From positions 79,212 to 143,211 of the forward strand of contig NZ_JNZD01000023.1 of assembly GCF_000725495.1 (NCBI RefSeq): 64,000 nucleotides of DNA, given 5' to 3'. Of this stretch, positions 1-9,703 are shown one piece after another (the stretch's first letter is position 1; each line of letters starts with the position of its first letter). The stretch is from Streptomyces aureus (GTDB lineage: Bacteria; Actinomycetota; Actinomycetes; Streptomycetales; Streptomycetaceae). The notes below the pieces were generated by a model. The model was given only the letters and a program-made list of their open reading frames with translations. It made no database searches and was not told the DNA's origin. The position numbers were made by a program, and so were the translations under genes.

Positions 1-88
1 GCGGTGATCGCTCCTGAGCATGGGTGCCCGCGCGCGTGTGCCGTACCCTCGTCCTCAGTCAGGAACCTAGGTCGAGGGACTCACTCAC

Positions 89-712
89 GTGGCAGAGGCG
101 GAGCGCATCATCGGTACGCCGGACATTCCAGGGGCGGCGGGGGCCGAACCGGAGCAGTCCGGCGGGAACGCGGTGTCCGGCGACCGGTCCGGCGCCGCCG
201 CGCCGGCCCCGGCCGAGCGGCCCAGGGGCAAGCGCAGGATCGCCGTGCTGTTCACGGTGGCCGTCCTCGCGTACGCCCTCGATCTCGTCAGCAAGATGAT
301 CGTGGTGGCGAAGCTGGAGCACCACGACGCCATCGACATCGCCGGGGACTGGCTGAAGCTCGAGGCGATCCGCAACGCGGGCGCCGCCTTCGGCTTCGGC
401 CAGGCGTTCACTGTCATCTTCACGGTGATCGCCGCGGCCGTGATCGTCGTGATCGCCCGGCTCGCCCGCAAGCTCTACAGCGTGCCGTGGGCCATCGCCC
501 TCGGCCTGCTGCTCGGCGGCGCGCTCGGCAACCTGACCGACCGCATCTTCCGCTCGCCCGGCATCTTCGAGGGCGCGGTCGTGGACTTCATCGCGCCCAA
601 GCACTTCGCCGTCTTCAACCTCGCCGACTCGGCGATCGTCTGCGGCGGCATCCTCATCGTGCTGCTGTCCTTCCGGGGCCTGGACCCGGACGGAACGGTC
701 CACAAGGACTGA
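89..712 (+). CDS. lspA: Lipoprotein signal peptidase (signal peptidase II)
   Basis: Membrane aspartyl protease that removes the signal peptide of diacylglyceryl-modified prolipoproteins, the step after Lgt (also in this window). 207 aa. The first ~48 residues are a Pro/Ala-rich cytoplasmic extension common in actinobacterial LspA, followed by four hydrophobic segments. The two catalytic aspartates sit in GNLTDR (D151) and FNLADS (D180), and the family motif [10 protein letters not shown] is present. GTG start with GAGGGA 9 nt upstream. It lies directly before rluD, the usual actinobacterial pairing. The family assignment is secure. Confidence 0.96.
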   Translation: MAEAERIIGTPDIPGAAGAEPEQSGGNAVSGDRSGAAAPAPAERPRGKRRIAVLFTVAVLAYALDLVSKMIVVAKLEHHDAIDIAGDWLKLEAIRNAGAAFGFGQAFTVIFTVIAAAVIVVIARLARKLYSVPWAIALGLLLGGALGNLTDRIFRSPGIFEGAVVDFIAPKHFAVFNLADSAIVCGGILIVLLSFRGLDPDGTVHKD

Positions 713-834
713 CCCGCACCCGCCCCCCGGGGCGCGTCGCCGGGCCCTCGGACAGGGTTCCGGGCGCCCCGGCCGGGCACGGGCCTCCCGGGCCGTGGTC
801 CGGGGGTGCCGGAGCCGTCCGGCATACTCGACGG

Positions 835-1779
835 GTGAGTACGATTCCCGAGATCCGCACCCTGCCCGTGCCCGACGGCCTGGAGGGCGAGCGTGTCGAC
901 GCCGCCATCTCCCGCATGCTGGGCTTCTCCCGTACCAAGGCCGCGGAGCTCGCCGCGGCGGGCAAGGTGACGATCGACGGATCGGTCGTCGGCAAGTCCG
1001 AGCGCGTGCACGGCGGCGCCTGGCTCGAGGTCGAGATGCCCGGGGCCCCGGCGCCCGTGCAGATCGTCGCCGAGCCCGTCGAGGGCATGGAGATCGTCTA
1101 CGACGACGACGACGTCCTCGTGATCGTCAAGCCCGTCGGCGTGGCCGCGCACCCCAGCCCCGGCTGGTCCGGCCCGACCGTCATCGGCGGCCTCGCCGCC
1201 GCCGGCTACCGCATCTCGACCTCCGGTGCCGCGGAGCGCCAGGGCATCGTCCACCGCCTCGACGTGGGCACCTCGGGCCTGATGACGGTCGCCAAGTCGG
1301 AGCACGCGTACACCTCGCTCAAGCGCCAGTTCAAGGAGCGCACGGTCGACAAGCGCTACCACGCGCTCGTCCAGGGCCACCCCGACCCGACCAGCGGCAC
1401 CATCGACGCCCCCATCGGACGCCACCCGAACCACGACTACAAGTGGGCGGTCACGGCCGAGGGCAAGCCCTCCGTCACGCACTACGACCTGGTCGAGGCG
1501 TTCCGCGCCGCCTCCCTGCTCGACATCAAGCTGGAGACCGGGCGCACCCACCAGATCCGCGTCCACATGTCCGCCCACCGCCACCCCTGCGTCGGCGACC
1601 TGACCTACGGCGCGGACCCCACGCTCGCCAAGCGCCTCGGCATCACCCGCCAGTGGCTGCACGCGGTGCGGCTCGGGTTCGAGCACCCCGCGGACGGCCG
1701 GTGGGTGGAGTTCGAGAGCGACTACCCCGACGACCTCCAGCGGGCGCTCGACAAGGTCCGTGAGGAGAGCTGGGCGTGA
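835..1779 (+). CDS. rluD: RluA/RluD-family pseudouridine synthase
   Basis: Converts uridine to pseudouridine in RNA, by homology in 23S rRNA. 314 aa from a GTG start. An N-terminal S4-like RNA-binding segment (about residues 10-75) includes [18 protein letters not shown]. The catalytic domain carries [10 protein letters not shown] with the nucleophile Asp at about 143 and the [11 protein letters not shown] motif. The frame is open far upstream, but family similarity begins at this GTG. The stop overlaps the start of the next gene by 4 nt (GTGA). The exact modified position cannot be told from sequence, so the D-type name is provisional. Confidence 0.93.
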   Translation: MSTIPEIRTLPVPDGLEGERVDAAISRMLGFSRTKAAELAAAGKVTIDGSVVGKSERVHGGAWLEVEMPGAPAPVQIVAEPVEGMEIVYDDDDVLVIVKPVGVAAHPSPGWSGPTVIGGLAAAGYRISTSGAAERQGIVHRLDVGTSGLMTVAKSEHAYTSLKRQFKERTVDKRYHALVQGHPDPTSGTIDAPIGRHPNHDYKWAVTAEGKPSVTHYDLVEAFRAASLLDIKLETGRTHQIRVHMSAHRHPCVGDLTYGADPTLAKRLGITRQWLHAVRLGFEHPADGRWVEFESDYPDDLQRALDKVREESWA

Positions 1780-2279
1780 GCGGCGCTCCGGACGGCCCGG
1801 CGGGCGTCCTCCCGGCGAGCGCGTACGAGGTGCGCGTCGCCGAGCACCCCGGGGACCGTGAGGCCTGCTTCGCGGTGCGCAAGGACGTCTTCGTCGGCGA
1901 ACAGGGCGTGCCCGAGGACATCGAGTACGACGCCTACGACCCCGGCGCCCTGCACGTGCTGGCCGTCCGCGAGGACGGCGTCCCCCTCGGCACCGGCCGG
2001 CTCCTGGAGGGCGAGGCGGCCGCGGCGAAGGTCGGCGGGGATCCGGCCGTCGGCTCGCTCGGGCGGCTCGCCGTGACCCGCGCGGCACGCGGGCTCGGCG
2101 TCGGCGCCGCGCTCGTGCGGGCCATCGAGGCCGCCGCCCGCGCGCGGGGACTGGCCGCCGTGGACCTGCACGCCCAGACCCACGCGCTGGGCTTCTACGA
2201 ACGGCTCGGATACGTGGCCTACGGTCCGGAGTTCGCGGACGCGGGAATGCCGCACCGCGCGATGCGCAAGGCGCTGTGA
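1776..2279 (+). CDS. GNAT family N-acetyltransferase
   Basis: 167-aa acetyltransferase of the ElaA-like GNAT group; substrate unknown. The acetyl-CoA-binding motif is seen as [18 protein letters not shown], followed by the C-terminal signature [11 protein letters not shown]. The early segment [16 protein letters not shown] is typical of ElaA-like members. Translation is probably coupled to rluD through the GTGA overlap, so the two form an lspA-rluD-GNAT unit. A job in tRNA/rRNA or protein acetylation is possible but not shown. Confidence 0.9.
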   Translation: MSGAPDGPAGVLPASAYEVRVAEHPGDREACFAVRKDVFVGEQGVPEDIEYDAYDPGALHVLAVREDGVPLGTGRLLEGEAAAAKVGGDPAVGSLGRLAVTRAARGLGVGAALVRAIEAAARARGLAAVDLHAQTHALGFYERLGYVAYGPEFADAGMPHRAMRKAL

Positions 2280-2359
2280 GCCCGGGATCGCCGTGACCGC
2301 GTGGCAGGCTTGGGGTCTGGTTCGCCTTTGATCGTCTAGACCCCGCCGGAGCGCTGACC

Positions 2360-3946
2360 GTGGATCAGTTGGCCCTGCTGTTCGTGCTGCTGCTCGGGGC
2401 CGTGGTCAGCGTCCCGGTCGGCGAACGGTGGGGGCTCCCCTCACCGGTCCTCATGACCCTGCTCGGCATGGTGCTGGCCGTGCTGGACTTCGTCCCGAAC
2501 GTGGACATCCCGCCCGAGCTGATCCTGCCCGCGCTGCTGCCGCCGCTGCTGTACGCCGCGGTGCGCCGCACCTCGTGGAGACAGTTCGCCGCGAACCGGC
2601 GCCCGATCTTCCTGCTCGCGGTGGCCCTGGTGTTCGTCACCACCCTGGCCGTCGCGGGCGTCGCGAGCTCGATCGTGCCGGGCCTGCCGCTGGCCGCCGC
2701 CTTCGCGCTGGGTGCTCTCGTCGCGCCCCCCGATCCGGTCGCGGCGACCGCCGTCGCCGGACAGCTCGGACTGCCGCGACGCCTGGTGTCGATCCTGGAG
2801 GGGGAGGGTCTCTTCAACGACGTCACCGCGATCGTGCTCTACCACGTCGCGATCGCCGCCGCGGTCAGCGGGACCTTCTCGCCCTGGCGGGCCGGACTCG
2901 ACTTCGTGCTCTCCGCCGTCGTCGCGCTCGCCGTCGGCCTCGCCCTCGGATGGGCCGCGAACCGGCTGATGACCCTGGTCGGGGACGCCTCCCTCCAGGT
3001 CGGGCTGACCCTCCTCGTCCCGTACGTGTCGTACGTGCTGGCCGAGGAACTGCACGGATCGGGCGTGCTCGCCGTCCTCGTCACCGCCCTCTTCCTCGCC
3101 GAGTACGCCACCGACGCCGACGACGTCATGACCCGGCTCGCCGGGGCCACCGTCTGGGAGGTGGTGGACACGCTCGTCACCGGCGTCGCCTTCGGGCTCA
3201 TCGGCCTCGAACTGCACAACGCCATCCGCACGGCGTCGGGGCGGTGGGGCGAGATGCTCGGCTGGGCCGCCACGATCGTGGTCGTCGTCGTCCTCGTCCG
3301 CCTGGCCTGGCTGCTGCCCGCGACCTGGCTGACCAAGCGGCTGCACGCCAAACGCGACTACGACGAGGAGATCCCGACCTCGTGGCGGGAGACCGTGGTC
3401 ATGTGGTGGGCCGGGATGCGCGGGGTGGCCTCCGTGGCCCTGGCGCTCGCCATCCCGCTGGAGATGGACGACGGCTCTCCCTTCCCCGACCGGGACGAGA
3501 TCGTGTTCATCGCCTTCGGCGTGATCATGGCGACGCTCGTGCTCCAGGGGCTGACCCTGCCCTGGCTGGTCAAGAAGCTCGGGGTGCGGGCCGACGAGGA
3601 CGTCGAGAAGGCCTTCGAGAAGGAGCTCGCGGTACGGGCCGCCAAGGCCGCCCGGCGCAGGCTCCGGGAGATCGAGGAGGTGGAGGAGCTGCCGGAGGAG
3701 CTCTCCGAGCAGCTCCTGCGCCGGGCCTTCGAGATCGGTGTGCGGATCAGCCCCGACATGGGGGACGAGGAGCGGCGCGAGGCGCATGTGCAGCGGGTCC
3801 GGCGCATGAAGCGGATGCGGCGGATCCAGGGGGAGATGCTGAGCGCGGCCCGGCACGAGGTGCTCTCCGCGCGCAGCGAGCCCGGGGCCGACCCCGAGAT
3901 CGTGGACCGCGTCCTGCGACACCTGGACGTCCGCAGCCTGCGCTGA
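2360..3946 (+). CDS. CPA1-family cation:proton antiporter
   Basis: 528-aa membrane protein of the Na+/H+ antiporter (NhaP/CPA1) family. About 12 hydrophobic segments occupy residues 1-400. The ion-site motifs PPDPVAATAV (about 125) and EGLFNDVTAIVLY (about 150), and the late motif GMRGVASVALALAIP (about 355), are present. A charged, partly coiled C-terminal cytoplasmic tail of ~120 residues (EEVEELPEELSEQ region) is probably regulatory. GTG start with GGAG 8 nt upstream. Likely role: pH and Na+ (or K+) homeostasis. Downstream it faces the MscS gene across a repeat. Confidence 0.93.
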   Translation: MDQLALLFVLLLGAVVSVPVGERWGLPSPVLMTLLGMVLAVLDFVPNVDIPPELILPALLPPLLYAAVRRTSWRQFAANRRPIFLLAVALVFVTTLAVAGVASSIVPGLPLAAAFALGALVAPPDPVAATAVAGQLGLPRRLVSILEGEGLFNDVTAIVLYHVAIAAAVSGTFSPWRAGLDFVLSAVVALAVGLALGWAANRLMTLVGDASLQVGLTLLVPYVSYVLAEELHGSGVLAVLVTALFLAEYATDADDVMTRLAGATVWEVVDTLVTGVAFGLIGLELHNAIRTASGRWGEMLGWAATIVVVVVLVRLAWLLPATWLTKRLHAKRDYDEEIPTSWRETVVMWWAGMRGVASVALALAIPLEMDDGSPFPDRDEIVFIAFGVIMATLVLQGLTLPWLVKKLGVRADEDVEKAFEKELAVRAAKAARRRLREIEEVEELPEELSEQLLRRAFEIGVRISPDMGDEERREAHVQRVRRMKRMRRIQGEMLSAARHEVLSARSEPGADPEIVDRVLRHLDVRSLR

Positions 3947-4020
3947 CGCCCGCCGACGGCTCACCGGTCTCTTCGCCCGCCCATCCTGAACCGCCGCCCC
4001 GCCGCCCCGCCGGCCGGGCC

Positions 4021-4357
4021 CGGCCCCTGCGTGGTGGGCGCCGGCACCTGCCCCGCACCCGGGCCCTGTCTGGCGGGCGCTGGCACCGGCCCCGCCCTGG
4101 GGACCCTGCGCGGCGAGCGCCGGCACCTGCCCGGCCCCCGGACCTTGTGTGGCCAGTGCCGGTGCCTGCCCCGGATCCGCGCCCTGTGCGGCAGATGCCG
4201 GCACCGGCCCGGCTCTCGGCTCCTGCGTGGCGGGCGTCGGCACCTTGCCCGGCCCCCGGTACCTGCCCCGGCCCCTTGCCCTGTGTGGCGAGCGCCGGTA
4301 CCCGCCCCGCGGTCGGGCTCTGTTCGGCAGGCGCCTGCCTCGGCCCGGCCCTCGGGG
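4021..4357. repeat. 39-nt minisatellite, about eight diverged copies
   Basis: Eight imperfect copies of a ~39-nt unit. Each carries a CCTGnnTGG core, then GC(C/G)GGCACC and a C/G-rich run. The core starts at about 4026, 4065, 4105, 4144, 4183, 4222, 4280 and 4319, so spacing is 39 or 40 nt except for one 58-nt interval. The array fills the space between two convergent genes. No open frame across it looks like a gene: codons match no family and there is no ribosome site. It is not CRISPR-like because there are no unique spacers. Confidence 0.8.
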
Positions 4358-4370
4358 TTCGCCCGGGGTG

Positions 4371-5504
4371 TCAGCCGCGGCCCGTCCGTGGGGTGTCGTG
4401 GAGCCGGCGGCCCTGGGCGCGGCCCTTCGCCGCGTCCGGCTCCGCGCGGCCCGGAAGCGCCGCCGGACCCGGCAGCCGCACGGCCTCCGCGGTGTTCACC
4501 CGGGGGAGCGCGTACGGGTGCTGCTCGGTCAGCCAGCGGATCAGCTGCTCGCGGACCGTGACCCGTACCGTCCAGATGTCGTCCGCGTCCTTCGCGGTGA
4601 CCAGGGCGCGCACCTGCAGCGTGTTGGGCGTCGAGTCGGTGACGGCGAGACCGTAGTCGCGGCCGTCCCAGGCCGGGCAGTCGCGCAGGATGTCGCGCAG
4701 CTTCCCGCGCATCGCCTCCACCGGGGCGGAGTGGTCGAGGTGCAGGAAGACGATGCCGGTCATCTGCGGGGTGCCGCGCGACCAGTTCTCGAACGGCTTG
4801 GACGTGAAGTACGAGACGGGCATGGTGATCCGGCGCTCGTCCCAGGTCCGGACCGTCAGGAACGTGAGGGTGATCTCCTCGACCGTGCCCCACTCGCCGT
4901 CGACCACCACGGTGTCACCGAGCCGCACCATGTCGCCGAAGGCGATCTGCAGCCCCGCGAAGAGGTTCGACAGCGTGGACTGGGCGGCGACACCGGCGAC
5001 GATGCCGAGGATCCCGGCCGAGGCCAGCAGGGAGGCGCCGGCCGCCCGCATCGCGGGGAAGGTGAGCAGCATCGCGGCGGCCGCGACGACGCCGACGACC
5101 GCGGTGACCACCCGCTGGATCAGCGTGACCTGGGTGCGGACCCGGCGGATCCGGGCCGGATCGCGGTGCGCGTGCGCGTAGCGGTTGTACGAGGTCTCGA
5201 CGACCGCCGTGGCGATGCCCACCACCAGCCAGGCGGCCGCGCCGATGAGGATCAGGGTCAGTGTCCGGCCGATGCCGATCCGATGCTCGACCAGCAGCTT
5301 CGCCTGGTCGTAGGAGCCTCTGAGCAGGGCCGCGAACAGGACCAGCTGGAAGGGGACACGGCCGCGGCGGAGCAGACCCCACAGGGAGGTCTCGCTGTGC
5401 CGGTCGGCAGCCCGGCGCAACAGAAGGTCCACGGACCATCCGATGAGCAGGGTGAGCACGACCGAGCCGCCGACGACGATCACCGGGCGCAGTACGTTCT
5501 CCAT
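4371..5504 (-). CDS. MscS-family mechanosensitive ion channel
   Basis: 377-aa small-conductance mechanosensitive channel homologue. About four hydrophobic segments come first, then the pore-lining helix and beta domain with ASAGILGIVAGVAAQSTLSN, FAGLQIAFGD and GTVEEITLTFLTVRTWD. The last ~110 residues are the cytoplasmic alpha/beta domain with a short basic tail. The ATG start at MENVLRP was chosen because upstream in-frame sequence is unlike the family; its ribosome site is weak (AAGG). It likely protects cells from hypo-osmotic shock. It is a single gene, convergent with the antiporter. Confidence 0.93.
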   Translation of the reverse strand: MENVLRPVIVVGGSVVLTLLIGWSVDLLLRRAADRHSETSLWGLLRRGRVPFQLVLFAALLRGSYDQAKLLVEHRIGIGRTLTLILIGAAAWLVVGIATAVVETSYNRYAHAHRDPARIRRVRTQVTLIQRVVTAVVGVVAAAAMLLTFPAMRAAGASLLASAGILGIVAGVAAQSTLSNLFAGLQIAFGDMVRLGDTVVVDGEWGTVEEITLTFLTVRTWDERRITMPVSYFTSKPFENWSRGTPQMTGIVFLHLDHSAPVEAMRGKLRDILRDCPAWDGRDYGLAVTDSTPNTLQVRALVTAKDADDIWTVRVTVREQLIRWLTEQHPYALPRVNTAEAVRLPGPAALPGRAEPDAAKGRAQGRRLHDTPRTGRG

Positions 5505-5594
5505 GCCTTGGAACGTAACCGGCCGTCCGCGGCATGAACATGTGTTCTCGGGACGGTTCGGGGTATCCCAGGGAGCCGCTCCCGGGCTGGCACC

Positions 5595-6173
5595 ATGGAG
5601 TCCATGAACATCATGCTCTTTCACTCGACCTACGGCCTGCGGCCGGCCGTGCGCGCGGCGGCGGACCGGCTGCGGGCCGCGGGCCACGAGGTGTGGACCC
5701 CCGATCTCTTCGAGGGACACACCTTCGAGACCGTCGAGGAGGGCATGGCCTTCAGCGACGGGATCGGCAAGGTCGAGCTGCTCAAGCGGGCGGTCCTGGC
5801 CGCCGCGCCCTACTCCGAGCGCGGCCTGGTCTACGCGGGCTTCTCCCTCGGCGCCTCGGTGGGCCAGACCCTGGCCCTCGGCGACGAGAAGGCCCGGGGG
5901 CTGCTCCTGCTGCACGGCACGTCGGACATCGCCGAGTCCGCCTCCGTGGACGAGCTGCCGGTCCAGCTGCACGTCGCCGAGCCCGACCCGTTCGAGACGG
6001 ACGACTGGCTGAGCGCCTGGTACCTGCAGATGCAGCGGACCGGGGCCGACGTCGAGATCTACCGCTACGCGGGCGCCGGGCACATCTACACCGATCCGGA
6101 CCTGCCCGACTACGACGCCGAGGCGGCCGAGGCCACCTGGAAGGTGGCACTCGGCTTCCTCGACACGCTGTAG
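5595..6173 (+). CDS. Dienelactone hydrolase-family protein
   Basis: 192-aa alpha/beta hydrolase. The nucleophile elbow is GFSLG, with Ser where classical dienelactone hydrolase has Cys. A candidate acid lies in AEPDPFETDD and the late His in YAGAGHIYTD. No signal peptide, so cytoplasmic. A second in-frame ATG lies 9 nt downstream (5604); neither has a clear Shine-Dalgarno sequence, so the message may be leaderless. Substrate unknown. It is divergent from the MscS gene and convergent with phoD, with only 9 nt between the two stops. Confidence 0.85.
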   Translation: MESMNIMLFHSTYGLRPAVRAAADRLRAAGHEVWTPDLFEGHTFETVEEGMAFSDGIGKVELLKRAVLAAAPYSERGLVYAGFSLGASVGQTLALGDEKARGLLLLHGTSDIAESASVDELPVQLHVAEPDPFETDDWLSAWYLQMQRTGADVEIYRYAGAGHIYTDPDLPDYDAEAAEATWKVALGFLDTL

Positions 6174-6182
6174 CCCCGGGAG

Positions 6183-7850
6183 CTACACGGGGTCGTAGGT
6201 CCGCTCCACCGTCTGCGTGCCGCTGCGGGTGCGGTACGAACGGGCCCAGGACGAGGTCGCGCCGGGGTCCTTGCGGTCGGAGATCACGTAGTAGTCCATC
6301 TGGGCGCGGTCGGCGGTGATGTCCAGGACGCCGTAGCCGTGGCGGTCGGTGTCGACCCAGTGGACATGGCGGTTGGCCGCGCGGATGACCGGGGAGGCGA
6401 CCGCCGAGACGACGCCCTCGGGCACCTTGACGATGTCGTCGAGGTTGTCCGAGGTCATCGACGTGACCACGAACTCCGTGGCGGCGGAGGCCGACAGCGG
6501 GTACGTGCCGGCGTCCACCGGCACGTCGTTGGCCCACGCCATGTGGATGTCACCGGTCAGGAAGACCGTGTTGCGGATCGCGTTGGACCGCAGGTGCGCG
6601 AGCAGTTCGCGGCGGTCGTCGGTGTAGCCGTCCCACTGGTCGGTGTTGACGGCGATGCCCTCCTGCGGGAGCCCGAGCAGCTTGGCGAGCGGCTTGAGCA
6701 GGTCGGCGGAGAGGGAGCCCACCGCGAACGGCGAGATCATCACCGAGTTGCCGACCAGACGCCAGGTGGTGTCCGAGGACTTGAGCCCGGACTTCAGCCA
6801 GTCGAGCTGGGCGCGGCCGGTGATCGTGCGGTCCGGGTCGTCGACGGAGCCGCTGGCGGTGGACGCCTGCTGCGAGCGGAAGGAGCGCAGGTCGAGCAGC
6901 GCGAGGTCGGCGAGCTTGCCGAAGCGCAGCCTGCGGTAGGTGGTGCCGGCGATGGCCGGACGGACCGGCATCCACTCGAAGTAGGCCTGCTTCGCGGCCG
7001 CCTGACGGTCCGACCAGGCGCCCTCGGCGCCCTCGGTGTGGTTGACCGCGCCGCCGGACCAGGAGTTGTCGGCGAACTCGTGGTCGTCCCAGATCGCGAC
7101 GACGGGCGCCTTGTGGTGCAGGGCCTGGAGGTCCGGGTCGGTCTTGTAACGGCCGTGCCGGGTGCGGTAGTCGGCGAGGGTGAGGATCTCGTTCGCGGGG
7201 GAGTGCGGCCGGACCACGGTGCCGCGGGTCCCGTACTCGCCGGACTTGTACTCGTAGATGTAGTCGCCGAGATGCAGCCAGGCGTCCAGGTCGCCTCGCG
7301 CCGCGAGGTGGCGGTACGCGGAGAAGTAGCCGGCCTCCCAGTTGGCGCAGGAGACCACGCCGAAGCGCAGACCGGCGACGGAGGCGTCGGCGGCCGGGGC
7401 GGTGCGGGTGCGGGCGACGGGTGAGTCGGTGCCGCCGGCCGAGAAGCGGAACCAGTAGTCGGTGGCCGGCTGCAGTCCGCGGATGTCCGCCTTGACCGTG
7501 TGGTCGGAGGCGGCGGTCGCGACGGTGGAGCCCTTCGCGACGACGGAGGTGAACGCCTTGTCCAGGGCGACGGTCCAGCTCACCTCGGTGTCCGGGCCTG
7601 TCCCGGAGCCCGGTATCGCCGCGGCGCCGGGGGTCACCCGGGTCCACAGCAGGATGCCGTCGGGCAGCGGGTCGCCGGAGGCGACCCCGTGCAGGAACGC
7701 GGGCGCCTCGGCGGCGCGCGCGGGCAGGGCGGCCGCGAGCGGGCCGGCCAGGACGGCGGTGGCCGCCGCGGCCTTGACGACCGAACGGCGGCGCGGGGCG
7801 CGGGAGTCGGGGACGCTCGCGGGGTCGGATGATCTGAATCGACTGGTCAC
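6183..7850 (-). CDS. phoD: Tat-exported PhoD-type alkaline phosphatase/phosphodiesterase
   Basis: 555-aa secreted metallophosphoesterase. The N-terminus has a twin-arginine signal, RRRSVVK followed by an Ala/Leu-rich segment and an AxA site near LPARAAEA. A PhoD N-terminal beta domain ([21 protein letters not shown]) is followed by the catalytic domain with [30 protein letters not shown] and LTGDIHMAW, which supply metal ligands. It hydrolyses phosphodiesters or monoesters outside the cell and is typically induced by phosphate starvation. No PHO box was identified. GTG start without a clear ribosome site; the start is uncertain by some tens of codons. Confidence 0.92.
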   Translation of the reverse strand: MTSRFRSSDPASVPDSRAPRRRSVVKAAAATAVLAGPLAAALPARAAEAPAFLHGVASGDPLPDGILLWTRVTPGAAAIPGSGTGPDTEVSWTVALDKAFTSVVAKGSTVATAASDHTVKADIRGLQPATDYWFRFSAGGTDSPVARTRTAPAADASVAGLRFGVVSCANWEAGYFSAYRHLAARGDLDAWLHLGDYIYEYKSGEYGTRGTVVRPHSPANEILTLADYRTRHGRYKTDPDLQALHHKAPVVAIWDDHEFADNSWSGGAVNHTEGAEGAWSDRQAAAKQAYFEWMPVRPAIAGTTYRRLRFGKLADLALLDLRSFRSQQASTASGSVDDPDRTITGRAQLDWLKSGLKSSDTTWRLVGNSVMISPFAVGSLSADLLKPLAKLLGLPQEGIAVNTDQWDGYTDDRRELLAHLRSNAIRNTVFLTGDIHMAWANDVPVDAGTYPLSASAATEFVVTSMTSDNLDDIVKVPEGVVSAVASPVIRAANRHVHWVDTDRHGYGVLDITADRAQMDYYVISDRKDPGATSSWARSYRTRSGTQTVERTYDPV

Positions 7851-7880
7851 GGGCGATGAGGTTACCGAGCGGTACACGCC

Positions 7881-7915
7881 AAGAGCGGGCGAACCGGAAA
7901 AGTTCGCCCGCTCTT
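7881..7915 (-). terminator. Perfect 14-bp hairpin after the DsbA-like gene
   Basis: Inverted repeat with 14-bp arms (AAGAGCGGGCGAAC and its complement) and a 7-nt loop. It lies ~75 nt past the stop of the minus-strand thioredoxin-like gene and just upstream of phoD. Intrinsic terminators in Streptomyces often lack a U-tract, as here. Confidence 0.8.
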
Positions 7916-7987
7916 CGGCTTCTGGCTGCTCAGGCCACACGGGTCACACAGGTCACGCGCGTGGTCCCGCCCGGTCGGGGGGTGAGA

Positions 7988-8833
7988 TCAGGCCTTGAGA
8001 GCCGCGTCGATCGCGGTGGTGAAGTCGGCGGCCGTCATCGGCGCGTTGCCGTCCGAGGTCGTGATCTTCTTGCCGTCCATCACCAGGCTCGGCGTGCCGG
8101 TGACGCCGTCCTTGTTGGTGTTCCAGGTCTCGGACATGGCCAGCGCCCAGGCGTCGTACGTGCCCTTCTTGACCGCGTCCTGGAACTTGGCGTTGTTCTT
8201 CAGTGCCGGGACGGTGTTCGCGACCTTGATGAGGTAGGCGTCGTCCTTGAACTTGTCGGTCGTCTCCTCGGGGTGGTACTTCGCCGAGTAGAGCGCGCTC
8301 TTGTACTCCAGGAAGGCGTCCTGGCTCACGTTCAGCGCGGCGCCCATGGCGCTCATCGCGTTCTTCGATCCCTCGCCGCGGGAGCCGATCTGGATCTTCC
8401 CGTTCTTGTCGGAGTCGCCGTCGAGGAACGTGCCGCCGATGTACTGGATCTTGAACTTGCCGGCGTCGAGGTCCTTCGTGACGGTCGGGCCGACGGTCTG
8501 CTCGAAGGAGGCGCAGATCGGGCAGCGCGGGTCCTCGTACAGCTTCAGGGTCTTCTTCGCGGTGCTCTTGCCGACGACGACGGTCGTGCCGTTCTCGCCC
8601 GTGGTGTTCGCCGGGGCGACCACCTTGTCGCTCGCGACGGCCTCCCACTGGGAGGGCTTGTTGTTCTGCACGACGGCGTAGCCGATGCCGCCCGCTATCG
8701 CGAGGACCGCGACCAGGGAACCGGCCACGATTCCCTGGCGCTTGATCTTGTCGCGCTTGGCCTGGCGCTCGCGCTCCAGGCGCAGCTTCTCGCGTGCCGC
8801 CGTCTTCGACGCCTGGCTGTTCCGCTTGCTCAT
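7988..8833 (-). CDS. Membrane-anchored DsbA-like thioredoxin-domain protein (CPIC)
   Basis: 281 aa. A basic cytoplasmic N-terminus rich in K/R/Q (about residues 1-35) precedes one transmembrane helix (IVAGSLVAVLAIAGGIGYAVV), a linker, and an extracytoplasmic DsbA/Thioredoxin_4 domain. The active site is DPRCPICASFE and the cis-Pro loop is GVTGTPSLVMDG. Probable role: oxidation or isomerisation of disulfides in exported proteins. The ATG is supported by GGAGAA 9 nt upstream. A paralogue with a CPAC motif lies at 45647-46423. Downstream hairpin at 7881-7915. Confidence 0.92.
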   Translation of the reverse strand: MSKRNSQASKTAAREKLRLERERQAKRDKIKRQGIVAGSLVAVLAIAGGIGYAVVQNNKPSQWEAVASDKVVAPANTTGENGTTVVVGKSTAKKTLKLYEDPRCPICASFEQTVGPTVTKDLDAGKFKIQYIGGTFLDGDSDKNGKIQIGSRGEGSKNAMSAMGAALNVSQDAFLEYKSALYSAKYHPEETTDKFKDDAYLIKVANTVPALKNNAKFQDAVKKGTYDAWALAMSETWNTNKDGVTGTPSLVMDGKKITTSDGNAPMTAADFTTAIDAALKA

Positions 8834-8900
8834 GGTGGTGTTCTCCATCGGGGACGCGCACAACGTGGTACGCGGAATACGTAAGGGGGACTGCTGGTGC

Positions 8901-9587
8901 TCAGGCGGGAACGGCCCGGCGGGGCGGTCCGCGGCGTCCCAGGGAGTGCACGAAGAGGCGGCTGCGGGCGGCGGCAGGCCGGGCCGCGGTGCGCGGCAGC
9001 GGCCGGGCCGGGGCGGCCGGGCCGGTCACCGCGGCGACCGCGAGCAGCAGCGGCCGGAAGGTCGAGGCGGCCACCGCGCGCAGCAGCTGGTCCAGGGCGC
9101 GCTCGCCCCGGCGCAGCCACGCGGCGGCGAGCAGGCCGACCGCGAGGTGCGCGCCGAGCAGCAGCCAGGAGGCGGCCGGGTCGGCGTGCGCGAGCAGGTC
9201 GGCGGCCCGGTCGGGGGCGGCGCCGGTCACCCGGGACAGCGGGGTGCCCACGCTGCCGCCGCCGCACAGCACGTCGAGGCCGACCGAGCGCAGCGGGCCC
9301 GCGACCGGGCCGCCCGCACTGCCGTAACAGACGTGCTGGCCGGTCGTGAACACGGTGTCGGCGGCCAGCTCCAGGGGGATCAGCAGGGCGGCGATGCGGC
9401 CGAAGCCGCGCTCACGGCCAGCGAGCGCGAAGGACAGCGCGAAGACGGCGCAGGTGATCGCGGCCACGGTGGTCAGCGGCAGCGGCATCCGGGACAGCAG
9501 CACGTGCGACGCGGCGGAGAGCGTCACGACGACAGCCGTGAACACCGCCGCGCGCGCGGCTCTGAGCTGGGTCCCGGATATGTCCAT
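8901..9587 (-). CDS. Membrane protein of unknown function
   Basis: 228 aa, Ala/Leu/Arg-rich. Hydrophobic segments lie at about residues 8-30, 38-58, 65-80 and 140-165. The last ~45 residues are Arg/Pro-rich and probably disordered. Three Cys lie in or near the loop HVCYGSAGG...VLCGGGS, a possible extracytoplasmic disulfide. No family recognised. It sits upstream of the DsbA-like gene on the same strand (about 65 nt apart), so co-transcription is possible. The ATG has no good ribosome site. Confidence 0.7.
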   Translation of the reverse strand: MDISGTQLRAARAAVFTAVVVTLSAASHVLLSRMPLPLTTVAAITCAVFALSFALAGRERGFGRIAALLIPLELAADTVFTTGQHVCYGSAGGPVAGPLRSVGLDVLCGGGSVGTPLSRVTGAAPDRAADLLAHADPAASWLLLGAHLAVGLLAAAWLRRGERALDQLLRAVAASTFRPLLLAVAAVTGPAAPARPLPRTAARPAAARSRLFVHSLGRRGPPRRAVPA

Positions 9588-9609
9588 AGCGGAGGTGAGT
9601 CTCCCACGT

Positions 9610-9654
9610 GCTCCCGTAAGCGCCCCCTAAAGGGTTCCTGTGCGTTACGGGAGC
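9610..9654 (-). terminator. Inverted repeat downstream of the DUF2252 gene
   Basis: 10-bp arms GCTCCCGTAA and TTACGGGAGC separated by 25 nt. It lies ~50 nt beyond the stop of the minus-strand DUF2252 gene and ~25 nt upstream of the next minus-strand start. The long loop makes it a weak terminator candidate; it could instead be an operator for the gene at 9587. Confidence 0.4.
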
Positions 9655-9703
9655 GTTGTGAGGCGGCCGGCCGCGGGGCGCGCTCCGTGACCGGCCGTGC
9701 GCT

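Noticed and set aside
1..88. Upstream gene end before lspA
   Set aside because: Too short and without a recognisable C-terminus; nothing assigned.
4021..4357. Possible CRISPR array
   Set aside because: Units are contiguous and diverged, with no unique spacers and no cas genes.
4031..4561. Open frame of about 176 codons across the minisatellite
   Set aside because: Frame does not stay with the repeat (40- and 58-nt intervals break the register), Arg/Pro/Cys-rich, no ribosome site.
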